A stretch of 64,000 nucleotides of DNA from Meconema thalassinum (GCA_946902985.2 OX336389.2:144635099-144699098); one strand, 5' to 3'; positions 44,252-54,990 are shown, numbered from the stretch's first letter. Translations and numbers: made by a program. Notes: generated by a model not told the origin, from the sequence alone.

Positions 44252-45502
44252 ATATAATTATAATTAACAAGAGTTTTGAAAGAATTTGAGATAAGATTTT
44301 GAATGAAGATTACCGTCACAAATAATAATAATTATTACAACCTTTATTAAACCAGATTGTGACATTTACATGTATAACTAACCTTCATTGGTCGATTATA
44401 TTAACACGATTATGAATTTACCAACCGGATGAACATGTGGTTCAATGTATTTCTTAAATTAATAATTTAAATAATTTAAATGTTGATATTGTAAATAATA
44501 ATGTATATATCTTTGACAATAATGTGGAACGAAAGTAATGTTAAAGGCGTGTTTAAAATTTTTGTAATTATCTTCGACAATATTATAAACAATTTCTAAT
44601 TGTTATAAATAATTTATGTGATTTTGTTATAAACATTTAAGAGTGTGTTTTATACTCTAAACTATGCTTATTAAACATTTGGATGATAACTTAACAAGTT
44701 TCGGGATTGTCAGAATAATCCAATGGTATGTGAGTAAAGTATTTGAAAGATTTGCGTCAATATATATGAGTTGTCTTGTAGACATTTAAAGCTTTGAAAG
44801 GAGCTGAATTCTTACGCAGTGTGGCGTGACTAGTGAGCCCCATTTGACAGGCATGCGCCAGGTTGAAGAGTAGACCAGCCGGTCAAACATCTGGTTATCA
44901 GCGGGCGAGGTCGATACTCTGGCCTTGCGCCTATTAATACAAGTGTGATGTTTATTAAAAGAAACCAAATGCTCTATATATATGTGTCGTATCCTGACTT
45001 CCTCATCCAATCCAAATGTGTTTTGAATGTTACGTTATTTTGAGCTCATGGGAGCTAATATATTGTTTGATAACTTTGCAAGTCCTTCAAGTGGACATAG
45101 TCAGATTGACATGGGCTACTGATAGCCACATTTATTTTGTTGAGTTTGTTAAAGTCATACCCTTTATTTGAAATAAAGCTTTTGTACAGTTCAAAGTTCT
45201 TGCCGTCGTTCTGGTTCATTTTTAAATGTCATAGTGAAGGTTATTGTGGGAGCATACTTTACAGATCCTGTTGTCAACCCAATCCCCGAGATAATTTTTA
45301 AGAGGTAAGTAAAAGTAAGTATGAACCCCCGTCTATTTTGGTGTGTTCCACAATAATTTTCTTGGTAACTTCTGTGTTCAAACCTCGGTAGTATCTGTCA
45401 GTGCCATTTTCATTGGAGTAGCTGAGCCGGTGCGTTTGATTATTGGCAATCCGACTGAGGGGGCGGATATCTGACAGCCTACTATCCGGGTAAACTGGGA
45501 CA
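44252..45502 (+). repeat. 3' LTR, 5' part missing
   Basis: It starts with TTATAATTAACAAGAG, the same as 40349, and follows the 5' LTR to 44512. From there it supplies the LTR end that the 5' copy lacks. A poly(A) signal candidate AATAAAG lies at 45172-45178. Confidence 0.8.
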
Positions 45503-45506
45503 GTAC

Positions 45507-46045
45507 GTTATTCAAAATCACAAATGGTCAAGTCATTTTTACACTAATTCACAAAATAGTATTGTCAGCGACATCTAATAGTGAACATGAACATTGGATA
45601 GAGCGTTCATCAAATCTCATCTGCATGTTTAGTTATTAAAAAGGTACTCACTTTTAATTTAAAACTGCTGTTGCCAATTGAATTAGGTATAACCAGTAAA
45701 CCAATTATCTGTAAATAAATAAACCAATCTATCAATCAATCAATCAATCAATCAATCCATTCATTTCAATCCATCACTTACACATTGAGTTTAATCTATT
45801 AAATACATACCTCTCAAATATTTTTCTTTTTTTCCAAGTAACGCCACTGCATTTTCTCGATTAACTTGTATATAAATGATAGCACTGCAGCAGTAATCAC
45901 CTGGCATGTAACTAATGAGTGGCAATGATAGTTATGGCCTTGCTTTTATATTGTTCAATATTGCCAACTTGCAAAAAATTGTCTACGCATTAGTGAGCGA
46001 AATAGAATAAATCACTGTACATTGAGATTCGCAACATATCAAGAT
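45507..46045 (+). repeat. 97-bp array tail and flank, after the second LTR element
   Basis: About one unit of the 97-bp repeat, then a close match to 26550-26985 including the (ATCA)n run at 45725-45756. Confidence 0.88.
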
Positions 46046-46049
46046 TCAA

Positions 46050-46715
46050 ATTACTGCAAACATTTTACATTACCTGACATTTATATTCTATTCCCATGGC
46101 AAACGGAAATGAAAAACACAAAAAGTTCTCAATTTACACTTATCAGCAACACTCGCTTATTTCAAACAGGATCGCTGATATGGCAAGACAGCATCCTGCT
46201 TTAAGATTCTCGCTATCGGTGGCTATGTAATGAAACAAATACTATGTCATCTAGTTAGACTTTATAAAATCATTGGCTTACATCTAGTGAAATGTGTGTT
46301 GACAACCACGTGGACCCCAGTTGAGTCCAGCATTGCTTCCACTTACTTGGGCAGGGCCCCTCTCCGTTTGTCTTTCATGTCGACCTCATTCGGTCAACTC
46401 TTGTTCTCTTCACTCCCCCAATAGTATTAGTGTATCAGAGGCCTAGGGAGTCTTTCACTTTCCAACCTTAATTGCCCCTTGTCTGATCTTTGCAGATACC
46501 CTCGTTTTGCAAGGGGGTTAACCTTCTTTTTCATGTTATCTCCGGCCTTTTGCTCACGTCTCTCAAAGAGGTAGGGTGTATGTAGGCCCACTACTTTTAT
46601 TGAACTCTGAATATGGTTACACCCCCAAAAGCGCTTGACTAGTGAGTTAAAATTTGACAACCCACTAAGAAATTCCTTTAGGGTGGATTCTTAGCTTTGC
46701 TCGCTTGGCTATCAT
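46050..46715 (+). repeat. Interspersed repeat family F, copy 2
   Basis: Matches 28150-28720 (for example GAGGCCTAGGGAGTCTTTCA at 46438). It has about 70 bp of extra sequence near 46213-46300. Confidence 0.8.
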
Positions 46716-47060
46716 TTTATCATCCAGGATCAGCTTTTCCCATGAACTAGGCAAGGGATCCCACCTGTATCGCCACTAAGGGCAGTGTCCTCGAGTTTGA
46801 GACTGTGAGTCAGTGATACAATTGGGGTGCGCAACCACCACAACATCCATGCGGTCTCGCATGCAAAGCATACAGGAGTCTCATTAAGGAATAGAGAGAG
46901 TGAGAGAGTGTGACAAGGAATTGAAAAAAGACTGCCTTGGCCTTACGGTAATTGGGCAACCACTGACAACCGCTTCATGAATGACTGAGGGGGGATCGAA
47001 CCTTCCCCCCTACTCATCTGAGCCTGGGGTGAGGCTGAGTAAATCCCATTCCTGTCTTCG
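46715..47060 (-). repeat. tRNA-derived SINE, minus strand, copy 2
   Basis: Same body as 28720-29096, with GGTTCGATCCCCCC on the minus strand as a weaker box B (about 47004-46991). Confidence 0.65.
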
Positions 47061-47074
47061 TATCACTTTTTCAA

Positions 47075-47155
47075 ATTTCATGACAGAGCCGAGAATCGAA
47101 CCCAGGATCTCTAGAGCGGCTGCTAATCATGCTAACCGCTGCGATACCATATAGT
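47075..47155 (-). repeat. tRNA-like SINE head, minus strand
   Basis: The minus strand has GCAGCGGTTAGCATGATTAG (box A) and TGGGTTCGATTCTCGG (box B) at the expected spacing, ending TTTCAAATTTCATGACAGAG as read on the plus strand. Related to 13470-13550 and 50112-50205. Confidence 0.7.
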
Positions 47156-47401
47156 AATACATACACTCCAGTTGTTTGCGATCTAACAGTCAACGTGTTT
47201 AGAGAGAACGCGTAATTCAACACCGATATCATGCCACAGTTGCAGTTTTCGTTATCACAAGGTTACGTGCCATGCATGCTAATGTTGCCTAGCAAACAGT
47301 AGTGTTTCAAGTTTCGTCTTAAACACAACTCCAATCAGGAACCTTAATATCTTGGAATTCAGTCTAGTAGCTCAGAGACTGAATGTATGACACTCGTGTT
47401 T

Positions 47402-47530
47402 TGAAGCCTCTATAGCTTAGGAGAAAGCACGTTAGCCTCTCACTGCTGGGTCCATAATTCGAATCCCAGTCACTCCATGTGAGATTTGTGCTGGACAATG
47501 CAGAGACAGATTTTTTTTTTCTCTAGCTCT
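47402..47530 (+). repeat. tRNA-derived SINE, plus strand
   Basis: TATAGCTTAGGAGAAAGCAC (box A), CATAATTCGAATCCCAG (box B), then CCATGTGAGATTTGTGCTGG and a T9 run. A diverged copy is at 50475-50600. The post-tRNA stretch resembles that of the SINE at 58146. Confidence 0.72.
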
Positions 47531-47559
47531 TCCAGTTTTTACTACCAAAATGTCATTCT

Positions 47560-47955
47560 AGCATTTTATTTCATGGGTCATCCATTTAATCATTACCCCC
47601 AGGGGAGTGTGACAGGCTTCAGCAGTCAGCAACTTATCATATCCTCGCTGTTAAATTAGGATTTTAATCATTCATTCCATACCCTAACCTGGTTGGCCAA
47701 GCAACACTTTACCCTATCATTTCATTTCATTTGTTATTCATTTAATCATTGTTTCAAGAGAGTGCGACAGGTTTTAGCAGCCTGCACCGTTTCAAATCCT
47801 CACCGCTAAATGAGGGGTTTATTCATTCCATTCCCTGATTGCTTAGTTGAACAACACTTTCCACTATCATTTAATTTCATATGTCATTCATTTAATCATA
47901 TTCAAAGGAAAGTGAGACAGGCTTTAGCAGCCAGCACTGTTTCAAATCCTCACTG
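47560..47955 (+). repeat. ~150-bp tandem units, plus orientation
   Basis: Three units with GAGAGTGCGACAGGTTTTAG, CCGTTTCAAATCCTCAC and TGAGGGGTTTATTCATTCCA. Inverse of 12340-12810. Confidence 0.82.
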
Positions 47956-48205
47956 TAGCTACGTGGATAGCGCGCTAGGCATTGGCCCAAAGTGCCCCGG
48001 GTTCGATTCCCGGATGAGTCATCAGGGATTTTATTCTCCTGGGGTTAATTCCAGTGGCTCGGCGACTGGGTGTATGTGCCGTCTTCATTGCTTTATCCTC
48101 ATTACGACGCGCCGGTCACCCACGGGCGTCAACTAGAAATACCTGCACTCGGCCTCTCCAGAAGCCACACGATCGTTTCATACCGCTAAATAAAGGATTC
48201 ATTCA
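47955..48205 (+). repeat. Full tRNA-derived SINE
   Basis: TAGCTACGTGGATAGCGCGC (box A, about 47957-47976) and GGTTCGATTCC (box B, 48000-48010) are followed by a conserved body: TTCCAGTGGCTCGGCGACTG, GTGCCGTCTTCATTGC, ACGACGCGCCGGTCACCC and GGCGTCAACTAGAAATACCT. From memory this body resembles a SINE family known from orthopteran insects. It splits a ~150-bp unit, whose remainder (ATACCGCTAAATAAAGGATT) follows. Confidence 0.82.
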
Positions 48206-48364
48206 TTCAATTCACTAACCCGCTCGGTCAACTGAAAGTATGCTGTGATTTTTTCATTTTTCAATCATATCTTTACCAACCATGAGTTGAACCATCACAT
48301 ACAGCTCTACAATCCATGATTTGTGAAATGCATTTTGCAAGCACGAAAAAACGCCGTGGCCGAC

Positions 48365-48500
48365 CACCGGTTTTGTTCATTCATAGCTTACAGGTTAGCA
48401 TGCTAGGCTTTGACTTAAAGTACTCGGGTTCAATTGCCTGCCTGCTACTAACCATGGCATAAGCCTCTGTTATTCATGGTTCATTCAAATATCGACAAAT
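48365..48500 (+). repeat. tRNA-like SINE head, plus strand
   Basis: CATAGCTTACAGGTTAGCAT (box A) and CGGGTTCAATTGCC (box B), followed by CCATGGCATAAGCCTCTGTT. Opposite strand to 12283 and 34660. A 46-bp tandem duplication (GTCGTTCCATCGAA) follows at 48540-48627. Confidence 0.68.
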
Positions 48501-48889
48501 GCATTGGCAAGCATTGCTATCATGGTTCTCCACTTCGGAGAAATCGAATCGCCGTATTACGATCCGTCGTTCCATCGAACATAGGAAAACGAATCGTCGT
48601 ATTACGACCCGTCGTTCCATCGAAATAGCCATTGATAAAAAATAACTCGTCCATAAATCATTATTCAAAAAGCTCACCCTATTACAAAATCTCCAAGTAC
48701 GCATGCGTAAAAACAAAAAACAAAAATGTTAAATCATAGTTGCATATAGGACTATGCATGTTTTTCATGTGAAACATCGTGTAATTTCCTATTATCGTTC
48801 AAACTCTCACATGTCGCAATTGGAAAGCAAGATTTTCTAAAAAATTATGATTTCACCCCTTGTAGGGGTAGGTTTTATTTTGGGGTGGA

Positions 48890-49930
48890 TATAGGCCATT
48901 CATTGGAAAAGGGTGTCGGCCCGAGTTCAACGACATCTATTTCCTCAAAATCCGACCATGCGTTCGGGAGACATCGGCTTTGCACATGAATGTATGTGAC
49001 CTCACCAGGAAAGTAGGCTAAGGGTCAACATTTCGGAATTATGGAAGGGGGGTGTCAGCCCGATTTCAACGACACCTCATTCGTCAAAATCCGACCTCAC
49101 GTTCGGGACAATCGGCTTAGCCCCTGAATGTAAGGCGGTTTAGAAAGTTACGTCACCAGGAAAGTAGGGTATGGGTCAACATTTTGGAATTTTGGAAAGG
49201 GGGTGTCAGCCCGATTTCAGCGACAACTCTTTCGTCAAAATCCGACCATGCGTTCGGGGGATATTGGCTTTGCCCCTGAATGTTAGGCGGGTTATTATTT
49301 GACGTCACCAGGAAAGTAGGCTATGGGTCAACATTTTGGAATTTTGGAAAGGGGGTGGTAGCCCGATTTCAACCACACCTCATTCATCAAAATCCGACCA
49401 TGCGTTCGGGGGATATCGGCTTTGCCCCTGAATGTATGGCGGGTGAGTATGTGACGTCACCAGGAATGTAGGCTATGGGTCAACATTTTGGAATTTTGGA
49501 AAGGGGGTGTCAGCCCGAGTTCAACAACACCTCATTCGTCAAAATCCGACCATACATTCGGGATATATCGGCTTTGTTCCTGAATCTATGGCGGGTTAGT
49601 ATGTAACGTCACCAGGAAAGTAGGCAATGGGTCAACATTTTGGATTTTTGAAAGGGGGTGTCAGCCCGATTTCAACGACACCTCATTCGTCAAAATCCGA
49701 CCATGCGTTCGGGGGATATCGGCTTTGCCCCTGAATGTATGGCGGGTTAGTATGTGACGTCACCAGGAAAGTAGGCTATGAGTCACCATTTTGGAATTTT
49801 TGATCACACCTCGTTGCGAAGTCACCAGGAAAGTAGGCTATGGGTCAACAATTTTGGAACTCTTGGATCACCCCGCGTTGTGACGTCACCGGGAATGTAG
49901 GCTATCGGTCAACATTTTGGAACTGTTCGA
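48890..49930 (-). repeat. Satellite plus 62-bp repeats, inverted array
   Basis: Six ~151-bp units (GTCAAAATCCGACCATGCGT about every 151 bp from 48946 to 49698), then three 62-bp units with CACCAGGAAAGTAGGCTATG to 49930. It is the reverse complement of the order at 29300-34400. Confidence 0.93.
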
Positions 49931-49946
49931 TCCCACCTCGTCGGTG

Positions 49947-50040
49947 AGGTTAGGTTAGGTTAGGTTAGTTAATCCATGGCCGCCATTTTGGTTAGCCGCC
50001 ATCTTGGCCACCAACTTGTGACGCATCGCCGCCATCTTGG
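49947..50040 (-). promoter_or_regulatory. TTAGG run and inverted YY1-like sites
   Basis: GGTTAGGTTAGGTTAGGTTA (49948-49967) is four copies of the insect telomere unit. GCCGCCATTTTGG, GCCGCCATCTTGGCC and CGCCGCCATCTTGG follow to 50040. Mirror of 29158-29296. Confidence 0.6.
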
Positions 50041-50111
50041 ATTTAAAGCGCGCCAAATTCAAAAACTGCTGACGGGGTGCGTTAGAAACCTTACTGCCCC
50101 CCTACTCTCGT

Positions 50112-50205
50112 GCCACTTTTCAAATCTCTTGACAGAGCCAGGAATCAAACCCAGAACCTCCGGGGGCGGCAGCTAATCATGCTAACCATACAGCGATACA
50201 TACTG
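50112..50205 (-). repeat. tRNA-like SINE head, minus strand
   Basis: The minus strand has TATGGTTAGCATGATTAGCT and CTGGGTTTGATTCCTGG. It is a diverged copy of 47075-47155. Confidence 0.62.
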
Positions 50206-50474
50206 TATACTTGCAGGCAATCTAACAGGCAGCATGTTTAGAGAAGGTGTAATTTAACACAGTCATCAAGCTACAGTTGCTGTTTTCATTATCACAAAGG
50301 TTACACTCCATGCGTGCCACTGTTGACAAAACTGCATCATGTTTCAACATCTCTGCTACTAGCTAGCCAGCAATAGTATTCCAAGATTAATCTTAAACCC
50401 AACCTCAATCTGGAGTTTTAATCTCTTGGAATTCATTCATGTGGCTCAGAGACTGGGTGTATTACACTCGCATT

Positions 50475-50600
50475 TTAAAGCCTCTATGGCTTAGACGAAA
50501 GCATGCTAGCCTTTCACTACTGAGTCCATAGTTCAAATCCCAGTTACTCCATGCGCGATTTGTGCTGAACAAAGCAAAGAGATACATTTTTTTTTCTCTG
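50475..50600 (+). repeat. tRNA-derived SINE, plus strand, diverged
   Basis: TATGGCTTAGACGAAAGCAT and ATAGTTCAAATCCCAG, then CCATGCGCGATTTGTGCTGA. Copy of 47402-47530. Confidence 0.65.
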
Positions 50601-50649
50601 GTGATGACAGTTTCCCCTGCCACCATTTCATTCTAGCAACAATCTTTTT

Positions 50650-50940
50650 TATTTCAATGATCATTCATTTAATCATTACCACAGGAGAGTGCGACAGGCT
50701 TTAGCCGCCGGCACAGTTTCATATCCTTTTCGATAGATGAGAACTTCATTCATTCCATTCCCCGATCCTTTAGTCGAGCAACACATTTCCACAATCATTT
50801 TTATTTCATTTGTTAAACAACTAATCTTTTCCCCCAAGAAAGTGCAACAGGCTTTAGCTGTTGGCTCTGTTTCAAATCCTCATCGCTAAATGAGGGGTTC
50901 ATTCATTCCATTCCCTAACCCGCTAGGTTGATTGAAAGCA
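50650..50940 (+). repeat. ~150-bp tandem units, two copies
   Basis: GTGCGACAGGCTTTAGCCGC and GTGCAACAGGCTTTAGCTGT, about 150 bp apart, each ending near TTCATTCATTCCATTCCC. Confidence 0.8.
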
Positions 50941-51074
50941 GGCTGTGTATTTTAATTTTGCAATCTTGTCTTTACCAAGCTAGAGTTAAACCATTACATA
51001 CAGCTCTGCGATCCTTGGTTCATGAGATAGCAATGAATGCATTTTGTAAGCATGAACATCGTGGCCGACCACCG

Positions 51075-51670
51075 AAATCGTTCATTCATTGCTTACGGGT
51101 TAGCGCGCTAAGCTTCTGCTTAAAGTATCTATGGTTTAATGGTCTGCTACAAAACCATTACATAAGCCTCTATGATTTTGCAATAGTTTTTTTTACATAG
51201 CCTGCCATCATTATCGTTCATTCATAGCTAACTGGTTAGCGCACTAGGCTTTAACCTAAAGTATTCACCCCGGGTTCGATTGCCTGCTTCAAAACCATCG
51301 CATAAGCCTCTGTGATTTTCCATAGTTTTCTTTACATGGCCAGCCACCGGTATCGTTCATAAATAGCTAACCGTTTACCGCACTAGACTTTAACCTGAAA
51401 CATCTCAGGTTCAATTGCCTACTACAAAACCATCGCATAAGCCCTCTGTGATCAATGATTTCATGAAATAGCAATGAATGCATTGGCTAGAAAACCATTG
51501 CATATGCCTCTGCGATTCATGATTGTTATGGAATAGCAATGAATATATCCCCAAGCATGGTCATTGTGGTCAGTCACTGCTATCGTTCATTCATAGCTAA
51601 CGGGTTAGTGTGCTACCCTTTGACCTAAAGTATCTCAGGTTCAATCACCTGTTATACAAACCATGACATA
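51075..51670 (+). repeat. Tandem tRNA-like heads, four copies
   Basis: Box-A-like GGTTAGCGCGCTAAGCTT (51098), GGTTAGCGCACTAGGCTTTA (51232), CGTTTACCGCACTAGACTTT (51371) and GGGTTAGTGTGCTACCCTTT (51602), with box-B-like GGGTTCGATTGCC best kept at 51271-51283. Spacings are about 130-140 bp for the first three. Confidence 0.7.
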
Positions 51671-51790
51671 AGTTTGTTAATCATTACCCCAGGGGAGTGC
51701 GACAGGCTTCAGCCACTGACACCGTTTTATATCCTTGTTGCTAAATGAGAACTTTATTCATTCCATTTCCTGACCAGGTCTGTCGCAATC
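51670..51790 (+). repeat. Partial ~150-bp unit
   Basis: GGGAGTGCGACAGGCTTCAG then TTTATATCCTTGTTGCTAAA and TTTATTCATTCCATTTCC. Confidence 0.75.
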
Positions 51791-51860
51791 GATTCACAAT
51801 ATCAAAAATTGAAAACCAAATCACTATTCCATCGAACATCTGAAAACGCATCATCGTGCG

Positions 51861-52021
51861 TGTGTTTCAACAAGGCTATCACTGGCCACAGTGGCTGTAC
51901 TCAATAGAACAATCGATATTTCGACCTACAAACTGTCATAAACTGACCCGTCGAAATAGCAATTAGGCCTTCTATATTGGAATACCACCACTGTGCCTAG
52001 CGATCGCCTTGTTGAAACACA
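51861..52021. mobile_element. 161-bp foldback element, MITE-like
   Basis: It begins TGTGTTTCAACAAGGC (51861-51876) and ends with the exact reverse complement (52006-52021). Inverted similarity continues inward for about 65 bp per side (CACAGTGG, TATTTCGAC), leaving a short unpaired middle. No coding capacity. No clear target-site duplication. Confidence 0.75.
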
Positions 52022-52318
52022 TGCCCTGCGGCATTGTCTATTTTTTTTCAAAAAAGTGTTGTTGGCCCTTTTTCAAAATTTCAAAAATACATTCAACAAG
52101 GGGGCGTTAGCCCGTGTTCTATGACCCATCGTACACGTCTCTAGCGTTATTGATTTGCGAGATATAGCAAAAAGTCTAAAATCATGGTTTTACTCCCAAA
52201 AAATTCTGTTTCCCTAATTCTAAAAACCTGAACCTATTAGAAAAATAAAGAGGGCTTCGAGACAAGCGATTTGAAACGTCACACGTACAAATCCGAACAA
52301 ACGTTCGGGAGATATCGA
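52022..52318. other. Non-coding stretch before the 62-bp array
   Basis: Nothing recognised apart from a T-rich run at 52041-52050 and a diverged satellite-like piece (AAACGTTCGGGAGATATCGA, 52300-52319) at its end. Confidence 0.5.
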
Positions 52319-52319
52319 C

Positions 52320-52690
52320 AAACTTTGTAGTCGTTGTGACGTCACCAGGAAAGTAGGCTATGGAGCAACATTTTGGAAATTTTTGATCACACCTCGTTGT
52401 GACGTCACCAGGAAAGTAGGCTATGGAGCAATATTTTGGAACTTTTTGATCACACCTCATTGTGACGTCACCAGGAAAGTAGGCTATGGGACAACATTTT
52501 TGGAACTTTTTGATCACACCTCGTTGTGACGTCACCATGAAAGTAGGCTATGGGGCAACATTTTGGAAATTTTTGATCACACCCCGTTGTGACGTAACCA
52601 GGAAAGTAGGCTATGGGGCAACATTTTGGAAATTTTTGTTCACACCTCGTTGTGACGTCACCAGGAAAGTAGGCTATGAGTGACGTCACC
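52320..52690 (-). repeat. 62-bp CRE-containing array, six units, inverted
   Basis: CACCAGGAAAGTAGGCTATG occurs about every 62 bp (52346, 52407, 52469, 52531, 52595, 52660) with TTTTTGATCACACCTCGTTG. Units are nearly identical, the most homogeneous array in the window. The last unit opens duplication copy B, as window base 1 opens copy A. Confidence 0.94.
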
Positions 52691-54093
52691 GCCGCCATCT
52701 TGTAACGTCTCCGTCGTCATCTTGTTACAACAATATATGACGTCATATTCCCCTCCCCCCCCCACTTGTGACGTCACCAGGAAACTAGGCTACTCGTTAG
52801 AACCCGTCACTCCCCCCTACTGTTAGGCGAAATTAATATGTACATGCCTAGTTCACCTAACGACTGAACCAGTCATCAGATCCCTAATAAACTCGAGACT
52901 CACGTAGGCTACCATCTTATGGCCTAACGGCTGTCGGATACCAAAGTTACAACAATTTTGTCTAATTAGTTTAAGTATGGAAGCGGGACCTAATTCTCAA
53001 GTAGAGCCTACTGTATTATAAACCTTAACATACGTATCAATACATCAATTCTTACCAAATTTGGCATCTTTTAAACTACATAGCCTATAACGCTTGTAAG
53101 CTGCCTTAGTTAGGCCCTACAAAGTAATTATATTGAATATTACGTGCATCCGCCATCTTGAATGTATACAATAAAACATTCCGCTCCTTAAAGCAACAGG
53201 AGGCTTGGAACTCCGTGTACTGGGTGGGTGTTGGATTTGTCTGATAAGCTAACCTGTGTTTCTGAGGTGATTGTAGTTATTAGTAATAGCTGTATATTTA
53301 AGGACTAGTTATAGGGTAGGAGCCCCGGGATTTGAGCAAAGTAGCTCACCGCCATTTGCCGTGAGGGAAGACCACTGGCAACTAAGGGTACCGGGATTTG
53401 AGCCTTCAATATGCGGACTTGCAGCTCCTCCGTGTTGTCGCAAATGTGGGATTTTTAAAACTATCAGGTATGACTGAATATATTTCCAAGTTCGTGGAAT
53501 CAATCCAAGCTAAAACGTTTTCTAGAAACCAAAATATAACATACGAATATTACATAAGTAATTATTTGGTCTTTTTGTGGAGTTAAATCATGGCGCATTT
53601 TCCGTATCTGTGGGCGAGCTGGTAACCGCAAGTGATATAGCCAAGGGTATTAACTGTGAATGGACATACAAACTAACTAACCAACTAACTAAATAACCAA
53701 CTTACTACCTAAGTATACATACAAACTAATATATTTAATGTGTCTCTCGTCAAGCCTTCCTACGTCGTCCGAGTTTAGCGTGGCATGAAGCTGGGTGAAG
53801 CAGCAGGGAAGCAGGAGTGCAGCGGATGTAGCCTAAAATGGCAACATGCAGGCCTTGAGAGTAATTGATCCATACGTCACGTCATCGACGTTGATAACCG
53901 GGGATTTTTTTACATATTCCCTATCTTTAAATTAACAGCCATCCAGGAAAAAGAAATTCAAATTAATGCCCTCCCAAAATTTGTAACTTGAGGCTAGGAT
54001 ATGAAAGAAGGTGGACGTGACCTTTAATTTGGTAACCATCACAGCATTTGCCTAGAAAGGAAAGTGGGTATCAAACGCAGGACGTTAATACGT

Positions 54094-54110
54094 AACCCGA
54101 GACCACATAA
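54094..54110. repeat. Target-site duplication at the LINE 3' end, copy B
   Basis: AACCCGAGACCACATAA; partner AACCGAGACCACATAA at 59141-59156. Confidence 0.9.
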
Positions 54111-54734
54111 TAATAATAATAATAATAAATAGCCTTACAAATCCCATAAGGGCTATGGCCTCCTGCTTTGCAGGGAATTGCTCAGTTTTATCTCATCAGG
54201 TGAGCAAGTCCTGAGGAGCATCCGGGGTTATTCTTTCTGATTGGGCCTTCTATATAGATGTGCAGCTGATTAAAAATTAAGTAAATTATATTACGCTGGC
54301 ATAACATTCGCTACAACAATCTTCATTTCTGAGTCTGGCGATATCAAGGCCTCAAATACCATTATTATTACAGAAATCATAATAGCCATCAACCAATATC
54401 TGGGAGCTTCCCATTGCCACTAAGCACAAAGCTTACCCTGTCTAAGCACTTGAACAATGACAGGAACTGCCAAGTCATCACTCTTCAGTAAAATCTACGT
54501 ATATTGAACCGTTTCAAATAGATGGTCTTTTTAAAATGCAATACAAAACCTTACCGGTGGAGTTTTAACACCTAGTTTGGATGCAGATACCTATACACGT
54601 TCTTTAATATCCCACAAATCATTCACTATTTTGTGCACATGTGGTCCCGGAACGAATAAACAAATGTATTGCATGATAATCAAACCATTTGAATTCCTTG
54701 TAACAAGTGATGCAGTAAGGTTATTTATTCCCTA

Positions 54735-54990
54735 GTGAACACGATGATGTTTCCTCAAATTAGAGCGCGAGCAGAATCGCTTTGGGCGCAACAAACAGAC
54801 AATGCGGTCTCATCCCTGAGTGAACGACAAAATGTTCCATTAGCTCTGTCCGCCGTGCAAATGACTGCTCACATGTGCTACAAGTGTATTACTTCACTCC
54901 AGTATGAACAAAAGTGTGCATCTTGAAGGTCACCGCTCTGCGAGAAGCCTTTATTGCACACCAGAGACATGTACCGCTTTGCTGCATGTC
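54735..54990 (-). pseudogene. C2H2 zinc-finger remnant in the LINE 3' region, copy B
   Basis: The minus strand gives VCNKGFSQSGDL, then HTFVHTGVK followed by a TAA, YTCSTCEQSFARRTELMEH, VVHSGMRPH and, after a frameshift, PKRFCSRSNLRKHHRVH. Three fingers with standard linkers can be followed, but with one stop and at least two frame changes. It begins about 35-60 bp after the ORF2 stop. Copies A and C have the same arrangement. Confidence 0.8.

Larger units (their letters stand above)
37668..45502 (+). mobile_element. Second Ty3/Gypsy-type element, both LTRs truncated
   Basis: A 7.8-kb insertion beginning TGCCCCCG and ending AACTGGGACA, flanked by GTAC. Homology between the two LTR parts is limited to 40345-40611 and 44252-44512. 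The left LTR keeps its 5' portion and loses its 3' end and the primer-binding site; the right LTR keeps only its 3' portion. The coding part is gag, protease and the start of RT, ending after the first catalytic motif; the rest of pol is gone. Adding the LTR pieces gives an original LTR of about 3.9 kb, as long as those of the first element. Confidence 0.88.

Noticed and set aside
37668..45502. Treating 40345-40611 and 44252-44512 as the complete LTR pair
   Set aside because: They lack TG/CA ends and target duplications; the true borders are given by GTAC in the 97-bp array.
47957..48030. Possible functional tRNA genes at this and the other box A/box B sites
   Set aside because: Acceptor and anticodon stems do not pair well and repeat bodies follow; these are tRNA-derived SINE heads.
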